Below, one piece after another: positions 35,701 to 45,558 of a DNA stretch of 64,000 nucleotides (position 1 is its first letter; the number at the start of each line of letters is the position of its first letter). Source of the stretch: Mytilus galloprovincialis (taxonomy: Eukaryota; Mollusca; Bivalvia; Mytilida; Mytilidae). The notes beneath the pieces were generated by a model. It did not search any database. It saw only the letters and a list, made by a program, of their open reading frames with translations, and was not told the DNA's origin. The DNA lies in the NCBI RefSeq assembly GCF_965363235.1, contig NC_134844.1, forward strand, positions 76,687,497-76,751,496, in the 5' to 3' direction. The translations under genes and the position numbers were made by a program.

Positions 35701-38700
35701 GTTCTAATGTTGTTGTGTTTTTAATCAGATTAAGAGCAGTTCTTTGATTGTATCTGTTAAATTCATTAACATCAATTTTTGGGGGTCTCATTGGGGGGTT
35801 CCGATCCTGGATCCCGCTTACTGGTTTGTCAGATTCCCGTATCCCGCTTACACTATGTATGTAAGCAATTCTCATTTTTTTGTCATTTCCTGAGTCCCGC
35901 AAGACCTCATTTCCATTTTTCACGACACAATAATTTGACTTTCACGTGTCACGCTTACAAAAAATCGACAATCCCGCGTCACGCTTAGATCCCAATGAGA
36001 CCCACATTTTAGACTCAGGATCCTATAGGGCTGAAAAAGTTATAATCACCTGTCTAACATTGTTCTATATGTTACCTTTAAAATGACTAAAGAGTTGGGT
36101 TTTTTTTGTTGGGTTGCTTCCTCGTTGACAATTTCCTTCTTTTATTTATAGTGCACATTAGTACAATAACTTAGAAATACGAATTAAATCTTCAGTGTAA
36201 GACATTTTTACAAAATCTAGTTGAATTGGACTGATTCATGGGTAAACAATAGTAATATACTTTGAATTAATTTTTATTACATGTAATTTTGTTAATAGGA
36301 TGTACAAACAATTCTTAAGTGTTTATTCAAAATTTATATATTTGAAGATTTTTTCAATAAAACAAATTCATTACATTTTTTAACTATTCTAATTAATAGC
36401 AAATCTTATGAGTACATAAACAAACAATTATTTAAATTTATAACAAATTTACATATTAAAAAAAAATAATTCAATTTGTTCATGTTGTAATTATTCAAAA
36501 ACATGACACCCTATTGCACTACTCACGTAATAGTCCGTCATTGCGAATATGAAATGTGCTTTATATAATTTCCTGGTTTACAAATCAAATTCATATTTAT
36601 CTCACCTGGAAAAATATAACAGCTTGCACAGGTGAAAATATAATTATAAACATACAAATGCATGTTTTTCTGAGTAATTATTACATGTGTATTGACAGGA
36701 GGTCAGAATCTGAGGTCAAAAGGTCATACAAGTTTATACCTAGGGATGTTTGCATCATGAATTTTCCGACAATGTTGCCTAAAGGATCAAATAGTACAAG
36801 AAATGTTTGGTGGTTATAATATTAAATCTAGTAAATTGTTTATCAAATATTATCCTTCAACTTTTTAATATATTCAGTGATGTTGTTGGCTTTTTTCAAA
36901 ACTACCTCTACTGTTTTTTATTGGGAAAATATGTGTCATTTTTATCAAATAGGGAAAATTATAACAAACCATAAATTTGACTGGAACTTCAAGAGGTTAA
37001 CCCTCTTTTGAAATAAGACCCCTTATTGTCAGTGATGATACATAAATAGACTCTCAAATCTGCACATTTAGTCATTTTAGGCAAGAAAAATGTTTAAATG
37101 AGTGTTTTTCACTTTGTATTCATGCACAATTACTACTGAGACTGCACTGTTTGGGAAAAATGTTGTCTTTTTGGGAATAATTTTAAGCCATTTTTTTTCA
37201 AATTGGGATTCTTCTCCAGGGGAAAAAGCCTTTATTCTCCAGTAATTTAAGGCAAACAATATCACTGATATTATGCTTGATGTAAAGATTGATGAAAAAC
37301 AAAACTGAGACATAATACTGTTGCCACTGTACCAACAAGATTCACATTTATTCATAGAAAAATTGGTGTTTCTTCTGGCCAATAAACTGGGATAAATCTT
37401 ATAAATGTTTAAAGCAAAAATCTCTGTGGTCACTTATAGAAACAGATTTGTTGCAGGGGCAAATTTAAAAAAAACAAAAAACATGGAAGCCCCATTGGCA
37501 CTATTATTTTCTGTGTTCAGTGGACCGTGAACTCTTAATTTGGCATTAAAATAAGAAAGACCATATCATAAGGAACATGTGTACTAAGTTTCAAGTTGAT
37601 TGGACTTCAACTTCATCAAAAACTACCTCGATCAAATATTTTAACCTGAAGCAGGACAGATGGACGCAAGGAAAACATCGGACGAACAAACGGACAGACG
37701 AATGGACGCACAGACCAGAAAATATAATCCCCATATAAAATGGGACATAAAAAGAAGAATGTGTTTGTGGACACGAAAGCACCTGCTCAAGCTTTACAAC
37801 AATCAAAGTGCTGGATAGCACCTCTGGAAAGTTTGCAACTGTATATGTGTATTATTTCAAATAGGTTATTTCAAACTAAAAGACAAATTGAAAGAGTTGG
37901 TATTGCTTTGCTTCGTAAAAAAGAATGGCCAACGTAGATACAAGTATCTTGTCTTAGGGAGGGATAAATCCTACTTTGTAAAGGATCACTCTGATTCGAA
38001 CAAAAAATTCTCTAAAACTGATATTATCAAGATGTTTGATTTTTTGATTGACAACATATTTGTTACGTTCGGAGGACATGTTTTTCAACAGACTGTCGGC
38101 ATTCCAATGGGAACAAACTGTGCCCTCTACTTGCCGGCTTGTTTCTTTATTATTATGAGGCTGACTTCATGCAGGAACTTCTTAGGAAGAAAGATTTGAA
38201 GTTAGCAATATCCTTTAACTCTACTTTTTGCTATGTATAGATGATGTTCTTTCACTAAATAATTCAAAATTTGGTGACTATGTGGAACGCATCTATCCAA
38301 TCGAGTTCGAGATAAAGGATACTACAGATACAGTTAAGTCGGCCTCATATCTTGACTTACATCTAGAAATTGACAATGAGGGTCAGTTGAAAACAAAACT
38401 TTACAACAAAAGAGATGATTTCAGCTTTCCCATTGTGAACTTTCCATTTCTAAGTCGCAACATTCCAGCAGCACCTGCATACGGGGTATATATCTCCCAA
38501 TTGATACGATATTCCCGTGCTTGCATTTCCTATCATGATTTTATTGATAGAGGGTTGATCACGCTCACAAGGAAGCTATTAAACCAAGAGTTCCAAATGG
38601 TGAAGTTAGTTGAAATCATCCCTTCGTAAATTTTACGGACGCCATCACGAGTTGGTTGACTGTTATGGAATAACCATTTCACAAAAGATATCGGATATGT

Positions 38701-41700
38701 TCCTTACGTCGTAACTACAACCCCCTTCCCTTTCATGAATGTGACCTACCGAATTAGACTATTTACCGGATTTGTTATCACATAAGCCACACAACGAGTG
38801 CCACATGTGGAGCAGGATCTGCTTACCCTTCCTGAGCACCTGAGATCATCCCTTGTTTTTTGGTGGGGTTCGTGTTGTTTATTCTTTAGTTTTCTATGTT
38901 GTGTCATGTGTGCTGTTGTTTGTTTGTCTTTTTCAATTTTAGCCATGGCTTTGTCAGTTTGTTTTAGATTTATGAGTTTGACTGTCCCTTTGGTATCTTT
39001 CGTCCCTCTTTTATAGATGTGTATATTTTCAAATATGTATTAATCACAGTTTGGATTTTTCAAACTAAACCATTGTCTCGGCAGCAATTTCCAACCAGAT
39101 GCTCAGCAGGGCGCAGCTTTATACGACCGCAGAGGTTGAACCCTGAACAGTTGGGGCAAGTATGGACACAACATTCAAGCTAAATTCAGCTCTAAATTTG
39201 GATTGTGATTTAATAGTTGACACAGCATAGGTTTTGGACACAGAATGAATGTGGTCTAATGAACTAAAAATATTTTTTTTGTCTTTGAGCAATCACTATG
39301 CTGTTGAATATTAATCCTCTCAAAAAATGTTTGAAAAAAAAAAAAATATTAAAATATTAAAATGTAACAAAAAGTGCTTGTTATCACTGAATGGTAAAGA
39401 TTGTTTTAATTTATCAGTTGGTAGTAAAAATGAATATACATTGTATATTGTATAAAACAATGATTTAAGGTGGCTCGGCCCTTTAACAGTGCGCATATTT
39501 TAACGCATGTTTCTTACGACGAGTGCCTTGGTAACGGTCGCTTTTAGGGGTCTTCTCAAAAATAGCTTTGACGAACTTGGAACGCGGGTGTGTATGAAAG
39601 CACCCTTGACGATGTAAACAAATGATGCAAAACGTTCTTCAAAACAGGAAATATGTTCGATCAGAAATTCAAAGTGCTTTCTTCATTTTTCGCATAAAAG
39701 TTAAAAAGGACAGGAATATACATGAATATAACATTAAAAAAAAAAAGAATACATAAATACTGACAAAGTCACATGTATGACGTCGACGGTTTTTGTATAG
39801 TAAGAACTTCTTACTATACACATCCTTGGTGCCGCTTCGCTCCCAAAACGCATTCTCATCTTACACGGTCGCCTCTTGGGTCCGTTCGTACCATATTTTA
39901 AATTCACTTAAATACCGGTTGAATTAAATGATGTCTTGGAGATTTATTTTTGAAAATGTTTTGCCAATGACGCAATGATTAACTGTAAACAAATGATAGC
40001 GATGTAAACAACTTCATGTCATCGTACAGCTTTCAAAAACAGGTAAACGTGTGACCCGTATCAGAGACAAATATGTGTATATATGTCTCTGCCCGTATAG
40101 TATGCTTTAAAAGCATCGGGGCGGGTTTATTTTCAACCTATAATCCGTTTGGCGTTTTATAACAGTTTGTCTCTGTCATAAATCTATTTAAAACTTGAAA
40201 TATCTTTATTTTCAAGTATTTTTGGGAGTTTATTCCCGAGTATGCGATATATTTTTCCACTGCAAAATTTTGATAATTATAGTTAAATATTTTTTATTTT
40301 CCCCAAAACAAATTTGAACATGCCAATTTTCTAACAGACTTAATACTTGACAGGCACACATAACATTTTAATTTAAAGATTTGTTTACCTGCACGAAAAT
40401 CATTTGAATTTTTTCTCGTATCACAATTCCATGATTTCCGGAACACTAGACTAAGTCCTATAATCTAAGACCTCGGGGCCAATGTCTTCTATTTTTATGA
40501 TACTTTTCTTCTATTACTTATTAGGCTGAATTGTTATTTTGTTGAGTTGCAATTTTCTGTCGTATCTATCAATATGTCAACCGAGTTCATATTTAAAAAA
40601 AAAAAAGAAATATCAGCATTAAAACTAAAATAATTGAATCAGAGCACTGAGTGTTATTAAAATAGACTAATGGATCCAGCAACTTATTTAACTAAAATGA
40701 TAATTTGTTTTCCTGCAGAAATAAAACGAAACTTCAATAATTTGCTGTTTTCCGCCTTTTCATGAAGATGAAAATTGATCAATCGGGGCGGATCCAGCCA
40801 TTTTAAAAGGGGGTTCCCAACCCAGGACAAAAGAGCTAGGGTGTTCCAATTATATTTCCCCATTCTATCGTCAAAAAAAGGGGAGTTCCAATCCCCGGAA
40901 CCCTCCACCTGGATCCACCACCGTTAAAAGTAACCGGGACTGGCCTAGTATTCCAACCATATATATCGGAAGATTTCTTGCTATTGCTGAATACTGTGCA
41001 ATTGAAAATTTCTTGCTATTGCACAATACTTAATATAATAATTTTGGATCCTGATTTGAATCAACTTGAAAACTGGGCCCATAATCAAAAATCTAAGTAC
41101 ATGATTAAATTCAGCATATCAAAAAAGCCAAAGAATTCAATTTTTATTAAAATCAAACTTAGCTATAGCAAACTTTCCAACCAGATTCTCCGCGGGTGCA
41201 GCTTTATACGACCGCAGAGGTTGAACGCTGAACGGTTGGGGCAAGTATGGACACAACATTCAAGCTGGATTCAGATCTAAATTTGGATTGTGATTAAATA
41301 GTTGACACAGCATAGGTTTCTGACACAGAATGAATGTGGTCTAAGGGAGCTACCATTTGATTTTTAGGGGGGGGGGCTAGGATGAACCAGATGCTCCGCA
41401 GGGCGTAGCTTTATACGACCGCAGAGGTTGAACCCTGAACGGTTAGGGCAAGTATGGACACAACATTCAAGCTGGATTCAGCTCTAAATTTGGATTGTGA
41501 TTAAATAGTTGACACAGCATAGGTTTCTGACACAGAATGAATGTGTTCTAATGAACTTAAAATTTTTGTTTCTCTTAGAGCAATTCACTATGCTGTTGAA
41601 TATTAATCCTCTCAAAAAAATGTTTGAAGAAATTCAGCATATCAAAGAACTTCAAGATTTCAATTTTTGTTAAAATCAGACTAAGTTTAATTTTGGACCC

Positions 41701-44700
41701 TTTGGACTTTAGTGTAGACCAATTTGAAAACAGGACCAAAAATGAAGAATCTACATACACAGTTAGATTTGGAATATGAAAGAACCCCATTTATTCAATT
41801 TTTGATGAAATCAAACAAAGTTTAATTTTGGACCCCGATTTGGACCAACTTGAAAACTGGGCCAATAATCAAGAATCTAAGTACATTTTTAGATTCAGCA
41901 TATCAAAGAACCTAACTGATTCATTTTTTGTCAAAATCAAACTAAGTTTAATTTTGGACCCTTTGGACCTTAATGTAGACCAATTTGAAAACTGGACCAA
42001 AAGTTAAGAATCTACATACACAGTCATGACAGTTAGATTCAGCATATCAAAGAACCCCAATTATTCAATTTTGATGAAATCAAACAAAAGTTTAATTTTG
42101 GACCCTTTGGGCCCCTTATTATGTTGGGACCAAAACTCCCAAAATCAAACCCAACCTTTCTTTTATGGTCATAAACCTTGTGTTTAAATTTCATAGATTT
42201 CTATTTACTTATACTAACGTTATGGTGCGAAAACCAAGAAAAATGCTTATTTGGGTCCCTTTTTGGCCCCTAATTCCTAAACTGTTTGGACCTAAACTCC
42301 CAAAATCAATACCAACCTTCCTTTTGTAGTCATTAACATTGTGTTTAAATTTCATTGATTTCTATTTACTTAAACTAATGTTATTGTGCGAAAACCAAGA
42401 ATAATGCTTATTTGGGCCCTTTTTTGGCCCCTAATTCCTAAACTGTTGAGACCAAAACTCCCAAAATCAATCCCAACCGTTCTTTTGTGGTCATAAAACT
42501 TGTGTCAAAATTTCATAGATTTCTATTAACTTAAACTAAAGTTATAGTGCGAAAACCAAGAAAATGCTTATTTGGGCCCTTTTTGGCCCCTAATTCCTAA
42601 AATGTTGGGACCAAAACTCCCAAAATCAATACCAACCTTCCTTTTGTGGTCATAAACCTTGTGTTAAAATTTCATAGATTTCCATTCACTTTTACTAAAG
42701 TTAGAGTGCGAAAACTAAAAGTATTCGGACGCCGGACGACGACGACGACGACGCCGACGCCAACGTGATAGCAATATACGACGAAAATTTTTTCAAAATT
42801 TGCGGTCGTATAAAAATTTTGTCCTGCATTTTTTTTTAGCTGTAATCTCTGTCCTGCCTTTTTATTTTTCACTCTATTCGGTCCTGCCTTCTTTTTTTTT
42901 TAGTTTATCCGGACTTTTTTTTACCTAAATTGTTGTCCTGACTTTTTTTTTTTGCAAGTGTCACATCCTGCCTTTTTTTTTACTCAGAACTGCTGTCCTA
43001 CCTATTTTTTTCAAATTTCATCCTAGCCCCCCCCCCCCCCCCCCCCCCCATAAAAATCAAATGGTATAGCTCCCTAAATAAGGTTTAATATAAAAATTTA
43101 TGATGCCCATACTGCAATACTAAAACAACACATAATTTTCTCAAATAGTAGTTACTTTGTTTTTATTTATTTTTCATGGATGCCAATTTTCCTTGATGGA
43201 GTAAAACAGATTTTTTTTCTATGATATCTTATTTTGTTGTTTTGAAATCCTTAATATAATTTGTACTTTTGTTGACATTTAAATTTGTGGTTAACCTCTA
43301 ACTACGAAATCAACAAATAATGGTATCCCACAAAAAATAATGAAACCACAATATAATGAGGTGAGGAGTGGGGTTTTCCGAATAGAGAATAAACTTATAA
43401 AGGGCAAAAAATATAAAGAATAGAGAAAAATAGAGAAGAAAGAGTAGACAAATAGAAAAAAAGAAAGAATAAGGAATAATGAGAACCCATAAATACAAAG
43501 AAAAGAGAAAATTGAAATTTACAGAAAAATACAGAAATGAAGTACCCCCACTCTCTCCCCACATCAACATTTATCAAGTATCATGTAATGTGTCTTAGAA
43601 AGGTTTGTTTTTTTTTATTAATAAAACTTTGCCTCATGTTCATTCTCAATGGTGAAACAGGTGAAAGGTTAAAAAAAATATGAAGATTTTTCTAAGAAAA
43701 TTTAATTTACATATACATACAAGATAAAATATATAACATTTAACCACAGTTGAACCTTTAAGGACTGGTACCCAACACTTTCACTAAAATTAATTTGGCA
43801 GGGCTCGTTTAATTTTCATCAAATTTTGTAAAAGTATTTACTTTGACCCTTTAACAAAAATATAAAAATTTCAAAAAATTTGAACCAACCGTTTTTTCAG
43901 AAAAATTACACTGGTTATATAGCAATTTGACAAACACCAATTTTGATCATTGAGAAGCTTAATATTTCTTTTACAACACAATGTAATTAAAACGTTAAGC
44001 TGACTTTACAGAGTTATCTCCCTGTAGTGTTAGGTACCACCTTAAAAAGAATCTTTTTCAATCTTCAACATTTGCTTTTGCTTTTGCTTTGATCTGTCTG
44101 GATTTTCTTCAGGATTTTGGCCCAAAACCGATCATACAATTTGTCCTCTCTTTAGACTAATACATGAGAAGTGCCGAAGGTACAAATGTACATTGTATGT
44201 TCTACCGTAAATTTACACATTATAACAAGTTTTAATTAATGCCAATAATAGGACTGGCTAAGTATTGCAAAAATAAGAACTCATATTCTGATATCTGATA
44301 CATATACAGGGGTCGAAATTAGCGCTGGTTCCGGTGGTCCGAGACCAGTAGAATTTGCGTCGGACCAGTACATTTTATCAGCTGGTGGTCCGGCAGACCA
44401 GTAGATATTTGTCGACAAAAATCACTGATGTACTGCAATCTTGGTGTGTTTACAAAAAAATTACCAAATAACATGGTACTTGGGAGTACTATTTATTACA
44501 ACTGTTCAAGTTAATTGATACCTCGGGTGAGCGTCCTTCACAACAACTCAAAATGACAAAATTTCTGGAACGAGTTAAACCGCCGGACAACAAAATAGAA
44601 TAGGTGACATTCAAAAGGAAGTTTATAAAATTGAAAAAAAGAAATGTAAATATAAAAATTCCTTGGAAAAAGATCGTGAATGGTTAAATTATATATACCG

Positions 44701-45498
44701 GTAGTCGATTGCAATGTAATGAATTGTATATAACATCATGTTAAACATTTGCAGTGACATACCTAATTTATAATTTAATTTTTTTTTTTTTTTGTAATGG
44801 GATCTTCAATTTTAAAGTTAGTTTCTGTACTTGCTCAAGAACAATCAGAACAACAAAAATCTACTGGAATAAAGGAGAGGAAAGCACCCGAGAAAAATAA
44901 AAGTAATCATCTATCATTTATATTAGTCATTTTAGTGTTTGTCAAATGAATGTCATTTTTCAGGACCAGTACATTTTCAGTCAACTGGTCCGACTGGCCA
45001 GTAAACAAAAAAGTATAAATTCGACCCCTGATATATCTGTTTGCAGCTTTTGATCAAATCGCAGTAATTAAGTTTAAAATTTTGTCTGTTCATAAAAAGA
45101 ATTTAACAGAGGCGGACTTAGAGGGTTTTTCAAGAGGCCTAGGCCCATTTTTTGTGGGAAAAAAATTGATTATTTAGAGTAACATTGAAGCATGACTGGA
45201 GCAGGCCCCCTCTTATAAAGTCAGTTGGCCCCTCTTATGCAAATTTCTGGATCCGCCGCCACTGTGTAGTAATTTTTGAATTGACAGTTTTTCTTTTGAC
45301 ATTTTATGATTTGATGTGATACATTGAACATGTACTTACTAAAATATGCTCCGTAGAAAAGCCTAACTTTTCTGCCAGGACTCTCCAATTGTTACCAATC
45401 ACTGACATTTCTGGGTCTAATTTATTAGCCAGACTATTCATGGCTGTCTGGCCAACAATAGAAAATGGGATCTCATTGAGATCCTCCATCCTGTCCAT
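29411..45498 (-). CDS. Act1/CIKS (TRAF3IP2)-like adaptor with death domain and SEFIR domain
   Basis: Five coding exons on the minus strand with GT-AG junctions and matching phases: 45340-45498, 34167-34323, 32522-33589, 31351-31538, 29411-29767 (stop TAG). They give 642 aa. Residues about 1-105 form a death domain, about 106-460 a low-complexity linker, about 462-600 a SEFIR domain. The SEFIR part resembles vertebrate Act1 best: ESQIDDKELHIQYIY, then RVIPLLFEG, then IPQWLQHTYVYTWP match the ESQLD, FIPVLF and WLQNTHVYSWP blocks. In vertebrates Act1 binds IL-17 receptors by SEFIR-SEFIR contact, recruits TRAF6 and drives NF-kB signalling; bivalves have many IL-17s, so the same role is likely. 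No transmembrane segment is seen, which argues against an IL-17 receptor. The gene converges with COMMD9 and diverges from SDHAF2. Confidence 0.87.
29725..29927 (-). repeat. Tandem triplication of the exon 5 splice acceptor (71-72 bp units)
   Basis: Units 29725-29795, 29796-29867 and 29868-29927 (last one cut off by a family T MITE) each contain the first 40 or so bases of exon 5 plus its acceptor and branch region. All three keep an AG|GCTGATTTC acceptor. The unit length is not a multiple of three in effect: use of either upstream acceptor runs into a stop codon before or just after the real acceptor. Confidence 0.85.
29928..30210. mobile_element. TTAA-flanked MITE (family T)
   Basis: Full-length copy, TTAA at 29928-29931 and 30207-30210, ends GGTGGTACC and GGTACCACC. 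It lies in adaptor intron 4 and abuts the acceptor triplication. Confidence 0.8.
30511..30791. mobile_element. TTAA-flanked MITE (family T)
   Basis: Full-length copy only 300 bases from the previous one and in the same orientation, TTAA at 30511-30514 and 30788-30791. Also in adaptor intron 4. Confidence 0.8.
31351..31538 (-). CDS. Adaptor exon 4: SEFIR domain, first half
   Basis: 188 bases encoding about residues 462-524: AFKHIRVFVTYAGDSKKHIQ, KVLNLCRCLEKNGFTCCMD, MFDKRMPQEQMLNRQDWCA, HRYNE. The RVFVTYAGDS strand with the following helix is SEFIR box 1; the GFTCCMDMFD strand follows. Acceptor TGTTGTAG and donor GAG|GTATAT fit the phases on both sides. Confidence 0.87.
31590..31744. mobile_element. 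Family W MITE, decayed copy
   Basis: Keeps 'aatccactattgatt' on the left and 'aataaataaatccacagta' on the right with the shared 'caagttttcctcaatcca' block. Confidence 0.5.
32068..32277 (+). repeat. Family R1 repeat, 5'-truncated copy
   Basis: Begins at 'agtttcttgtgtacaatttg' and runs to CACATTCCCCATTTCC. Over this length it matches the 20.7 kb copy almost base for base, so it is a fairly recent insertion. It lies between adaptor exons 3 and 4. Confidence 0.65.
32522..33589 (-). CDS. Adaptor exon 3: disordered linker (356 codons)
   Basis: One 1068-base exon covering residues about 106-461. It is rich in Pro, Ser, Asn, Gln and charged residues: PTPPPAHCNPPNYPHSQYH, an acidic SSSDIEMMSEDYPPEDGQP patch, ASPSPSPASGSGGS and RRMEREESRTFPLRNRQ. 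No folded domain is visible. The reading frame runs past the donor at 32520-32521 into intron, so the natural exon end was set by the GTATGG donor whose phase fits exon 4. Such linkers in Act1 carry TRAF-binding and phosphorylation sites, but I could not identify a sure TRAF motif. Confidence 0.85.
34167..34323 (-). CDS. Adaptor exon 2: death domain, C-terminal half
   Basis: 157 bases, phase 0 in and one base out. It encodes NLDCRQSHHGRNTLKLFEDY, then IKRNGNSVGAVHTALIDM and EREDAVEALEEHIP. The TLKLFEDYI and L..MEREDAVEAL blocks are helices 4 to 6 of a death domain. The intron before it is 11.0 kb and holds most of the repeats from 34.3 to 45.3 kb. Confidence 0.82.
34823..34907 (-). repeat. 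Family R1 fragment
   Basis: On the minus strand it reads 'agctgaagaccacctccggg', 'tgctgtgttgaagaaccatt' and 'ggtgacc'. A short decayed piece of the R1 3' region. Confidence 0.45.
35210..35376. mobile_element. 167-bp MITE with CAGTGTTCTCCC ends
   Basis: Starts CAGTGTTCTCCCTAG and ends CTGGGGAGAACACTG; CCCTG lies directly outside both ends (35205-35209 and 35377-35381), a possible 5-bp target duplication. No ORF. The CAG...CTG ends resemble hAT MITEs although the duplication is shorter than the usual 8 bp. Confidence 0.65.
35782..36005. mobile_element. GGGTCTCATTGGG MITE (family C), intact copy
   Basis: Ends GGGGGTCTCATTGGG and CCCAATGAGACCCAC are inverted. The interior has 'ggatcccgcttactg', 'cccgtatcccgcttac' and 'tttgactttcacgtgtcacg'. 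Two more copies lie at 54000-54840 (interrupted) and 54873-55085 (inverted). Open frames through it are accidental. Confidence 0.7.
37478..37747 (+). mobile_element. Core-repeat mosaic element, family P1, single-core copy
   Basis: One core unit ('gttcagtggaccgtgaa', 'aaataagaaagaccatatca', 'aaaaactacctcgatc') followed by a GGACAGA/GACGAA microsatellite and a decayed tail. Abuts the reverse transcriptase relic to its right. Confidence 0.6.
37890..39020 (+). pseudogene. Penelope-like reverse transcriptase relic
   Basis: Plus-strand frames give RRYKYLVLGRDKSYFVKDH, KTDIIKMFDFLIDNIFVTFG, the QTVGIPMGTNCA block, then after frameshifts near 38130-38235 CIDDVLSLNNSKFGDYVER, SASYLDLHLEIDNEGQLKTK, NIPAAPAYGVYISQLIRYSR and a RGLITLTRKLLNQ block. 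GIPMGTNCA and the xIDD motif are RT motifs B and C; the Penelope-like assignment is from memory of the family and is less sure than RT itself. Several frameshifts and stops make it a pseudogene. The tail 'ttggtggggttcgtgttg' to 'tggtatctttcgtccctc' looks like its 3' UTR. Confidence 0.75.
39098..39420 (+). mobile_element. Family P3 element, 5' fragment
   Basis: Has the P3 head (CCAGATGCTCAGCAGGGCGC, 'tatacgaccgcagaggttga', 'acacagcataggtttt') and stops in an A-rich stretch without core repeats. Confidence 0.6.
39795..39819. repeat. Perfect hairpin GTATAGTAAGAA-C-TTCTTACTATAC
   Basis: Two exact 12-base arms around one base. The same hairpin with an 11-base arm is at about 51369-51391 inside the fold-back element, also preceded by T-runs and followed by C-rich sequence. 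It may be the centre of a decayed MITE. Confidence 0.6.
40784..40923. mobile_element. Family G element (GGCGGATCCAG ends)
   Basis: Left GGGGCGGATCCAGCCATTTT and right CTGGATCCACCACCG; inside, GGGGGTTCCCAACCC and its inverted counterpart. A decayed copy, opposite in orientation to the 4.7 kb one. Confidence 0.5.
41037..41345 (+). mobile_element. Family P3 fragments (one core unit, then a 5' head)
   Basis: 41037-41160 is a single P3 core unit ('ttggatcctgatttgaatca', 'aaactgggcccataatcaaa'). From 41179 a new P3 head starts (CCAGATTCTCCGCGGGTGCA) and runs to where the fold-back element begins at 41345. Confidence 0.55.
41345..43074. mobile_element. PIF/Harbinger-like fold-back with homopolymer tracts (family H), interrupted copy
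   Basis: Left end GGGAGCTACCATTTGATTTT then 10 G; right end about 23 C then the inverse, AAAATCAAATGGTATAGCTCCC. TAA lies directly outside both ends, matching the 3-bp TWA duplications of PIF/Harbinger elements. The right interior (42820-43020) is a degenerate tandem array of 'gtcctgcctttttttt' (six or so units). Just inside the left end sits a complete P3 element (41385-42815). No ORF. Confidence 0.7.
41385..42815 (+). mobile_element. Core-repeat mosaic element, family P3, complete copy
   Basis: Order: head ACCAGATGCTCCGCAGGGCG with TTATACGACCGCAG; an array of about 120-130 bp units ('agattcagcatatcaaagaa', 'gtttaattttggaccc'); an array of about four units near 160 bp ('gttatggtgcgaaaaccaag', 'ttcctaaactgttggg', 'ccaaaactcccaaaatcaat'); a (GAC)n microsatellite (about 42731-42755); and an end TTTGCGGTCGTATAAA, the inverse of TTTATACGACCGCA in the head. 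It has no ORF. Head, core arrays, microsatellite and short tail match the plan of mollusc Pearl/HINE elements; membership there is inference. Confidence 0.7.
43140..43352. mobile_element. Family W MITE
   Basis: Keeps 'tttatttttcatggatgcca', 'tgtggttaacctctaactac' and an 'aataatgaaaccaca' right end. Moderately decayed. Confidence 0.5.
43758..44045. mobile_element. TTAA-flanked MITE (family T), inverted orientation
   Basis: TTAA at 43758-43761 and 44042-44045; the GGGAGATAACTC word lies near the right end, so this copy is reversed relative to the others. Lies in adaptor intron 1. Confidence 0.75.
44307..45030. mobile_element. 724-bp element with CAGGGGTCGAA ends
   Basis: Starts CAGGGGTCGAAATTAGCGC and ends AAATTCGACCCCTG. 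Subterminal 'ggaccagta' / 'tggtccg' words repeat at both ends. The flanking DNA matches a repeat at about 31740-31870 that lacks the insert, so that locus serves as an empty site. CAG...CTG ends with subterminal repeats suggest a non-autonomous hAT element; the target duplication is unclear in AT-rich flanks. Confidence 0.65.
45108..45267. mobile_element. Family G element, diverged copy
   Basis: AGAGGCGGACTTAGAGGG on the left and CTGGATCCGCCGCCACTG on the right, with unlike interior sequence from the 4.7 kb copy. It lies just downstream (in the transcript) of the adaptor start-codon exon. Confidence 0.5.
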
Positions 45499-45558
45499 TG
45501 TTGTCTCAGTTAAATTCTGTTTTCCGCTTTACATGTTTCCTACAGTGTTTGGTTTAAT
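45340..45558 (-). CDS. Adaptor exon with start codon: death domain, N-terminal half
   Basis: Coding part 45340-45498 encodes 53 aa from MDRMEDLNEIPFSIVG to NNWRVLAEKLGFSTEHIL, ending at a GTAAGT donor. The NNWRVLAEKLGFS segment is the typical helix 2 core of a death domain. The exon probably extends to 45558, where a T-rich tract and a CAG acceptor mark the end of an upstream non-coding exon I could not locate. No earlier in-frame ATG is seen in the exon. Confidence 0.8.

Noticed and set aside
35473..35923. Overlapping minus-strand ORFs of 75 and 93 aa
   Set aside because: Half of the longer one is the family C MITE read through; the rest is low complexity without recognisable motifs.
38746..39016. 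Membrane-protein-like ORF of 72 aa (plus) and a 66-aa shadow (minus)
   Set aside because: This is the repeated 3' region of the reverse transcriptase relic, not a separate gene.
43027..43049. Poly-C run as an assembly artefact
   Set aside because: Exact length may be wrong, but a matching run at the same position in the independent copy at 46483-46504 and G-runs at both left ends show it belongs to the element.
43310..43577. Hydrophobic 60- and 86-aa minus-strand ORFs that look like membrane proteins
   Set aside because: They come from an A/G-rich stretch whose complement gives Phe/Leu/Ser runs; no start context or splice sites.
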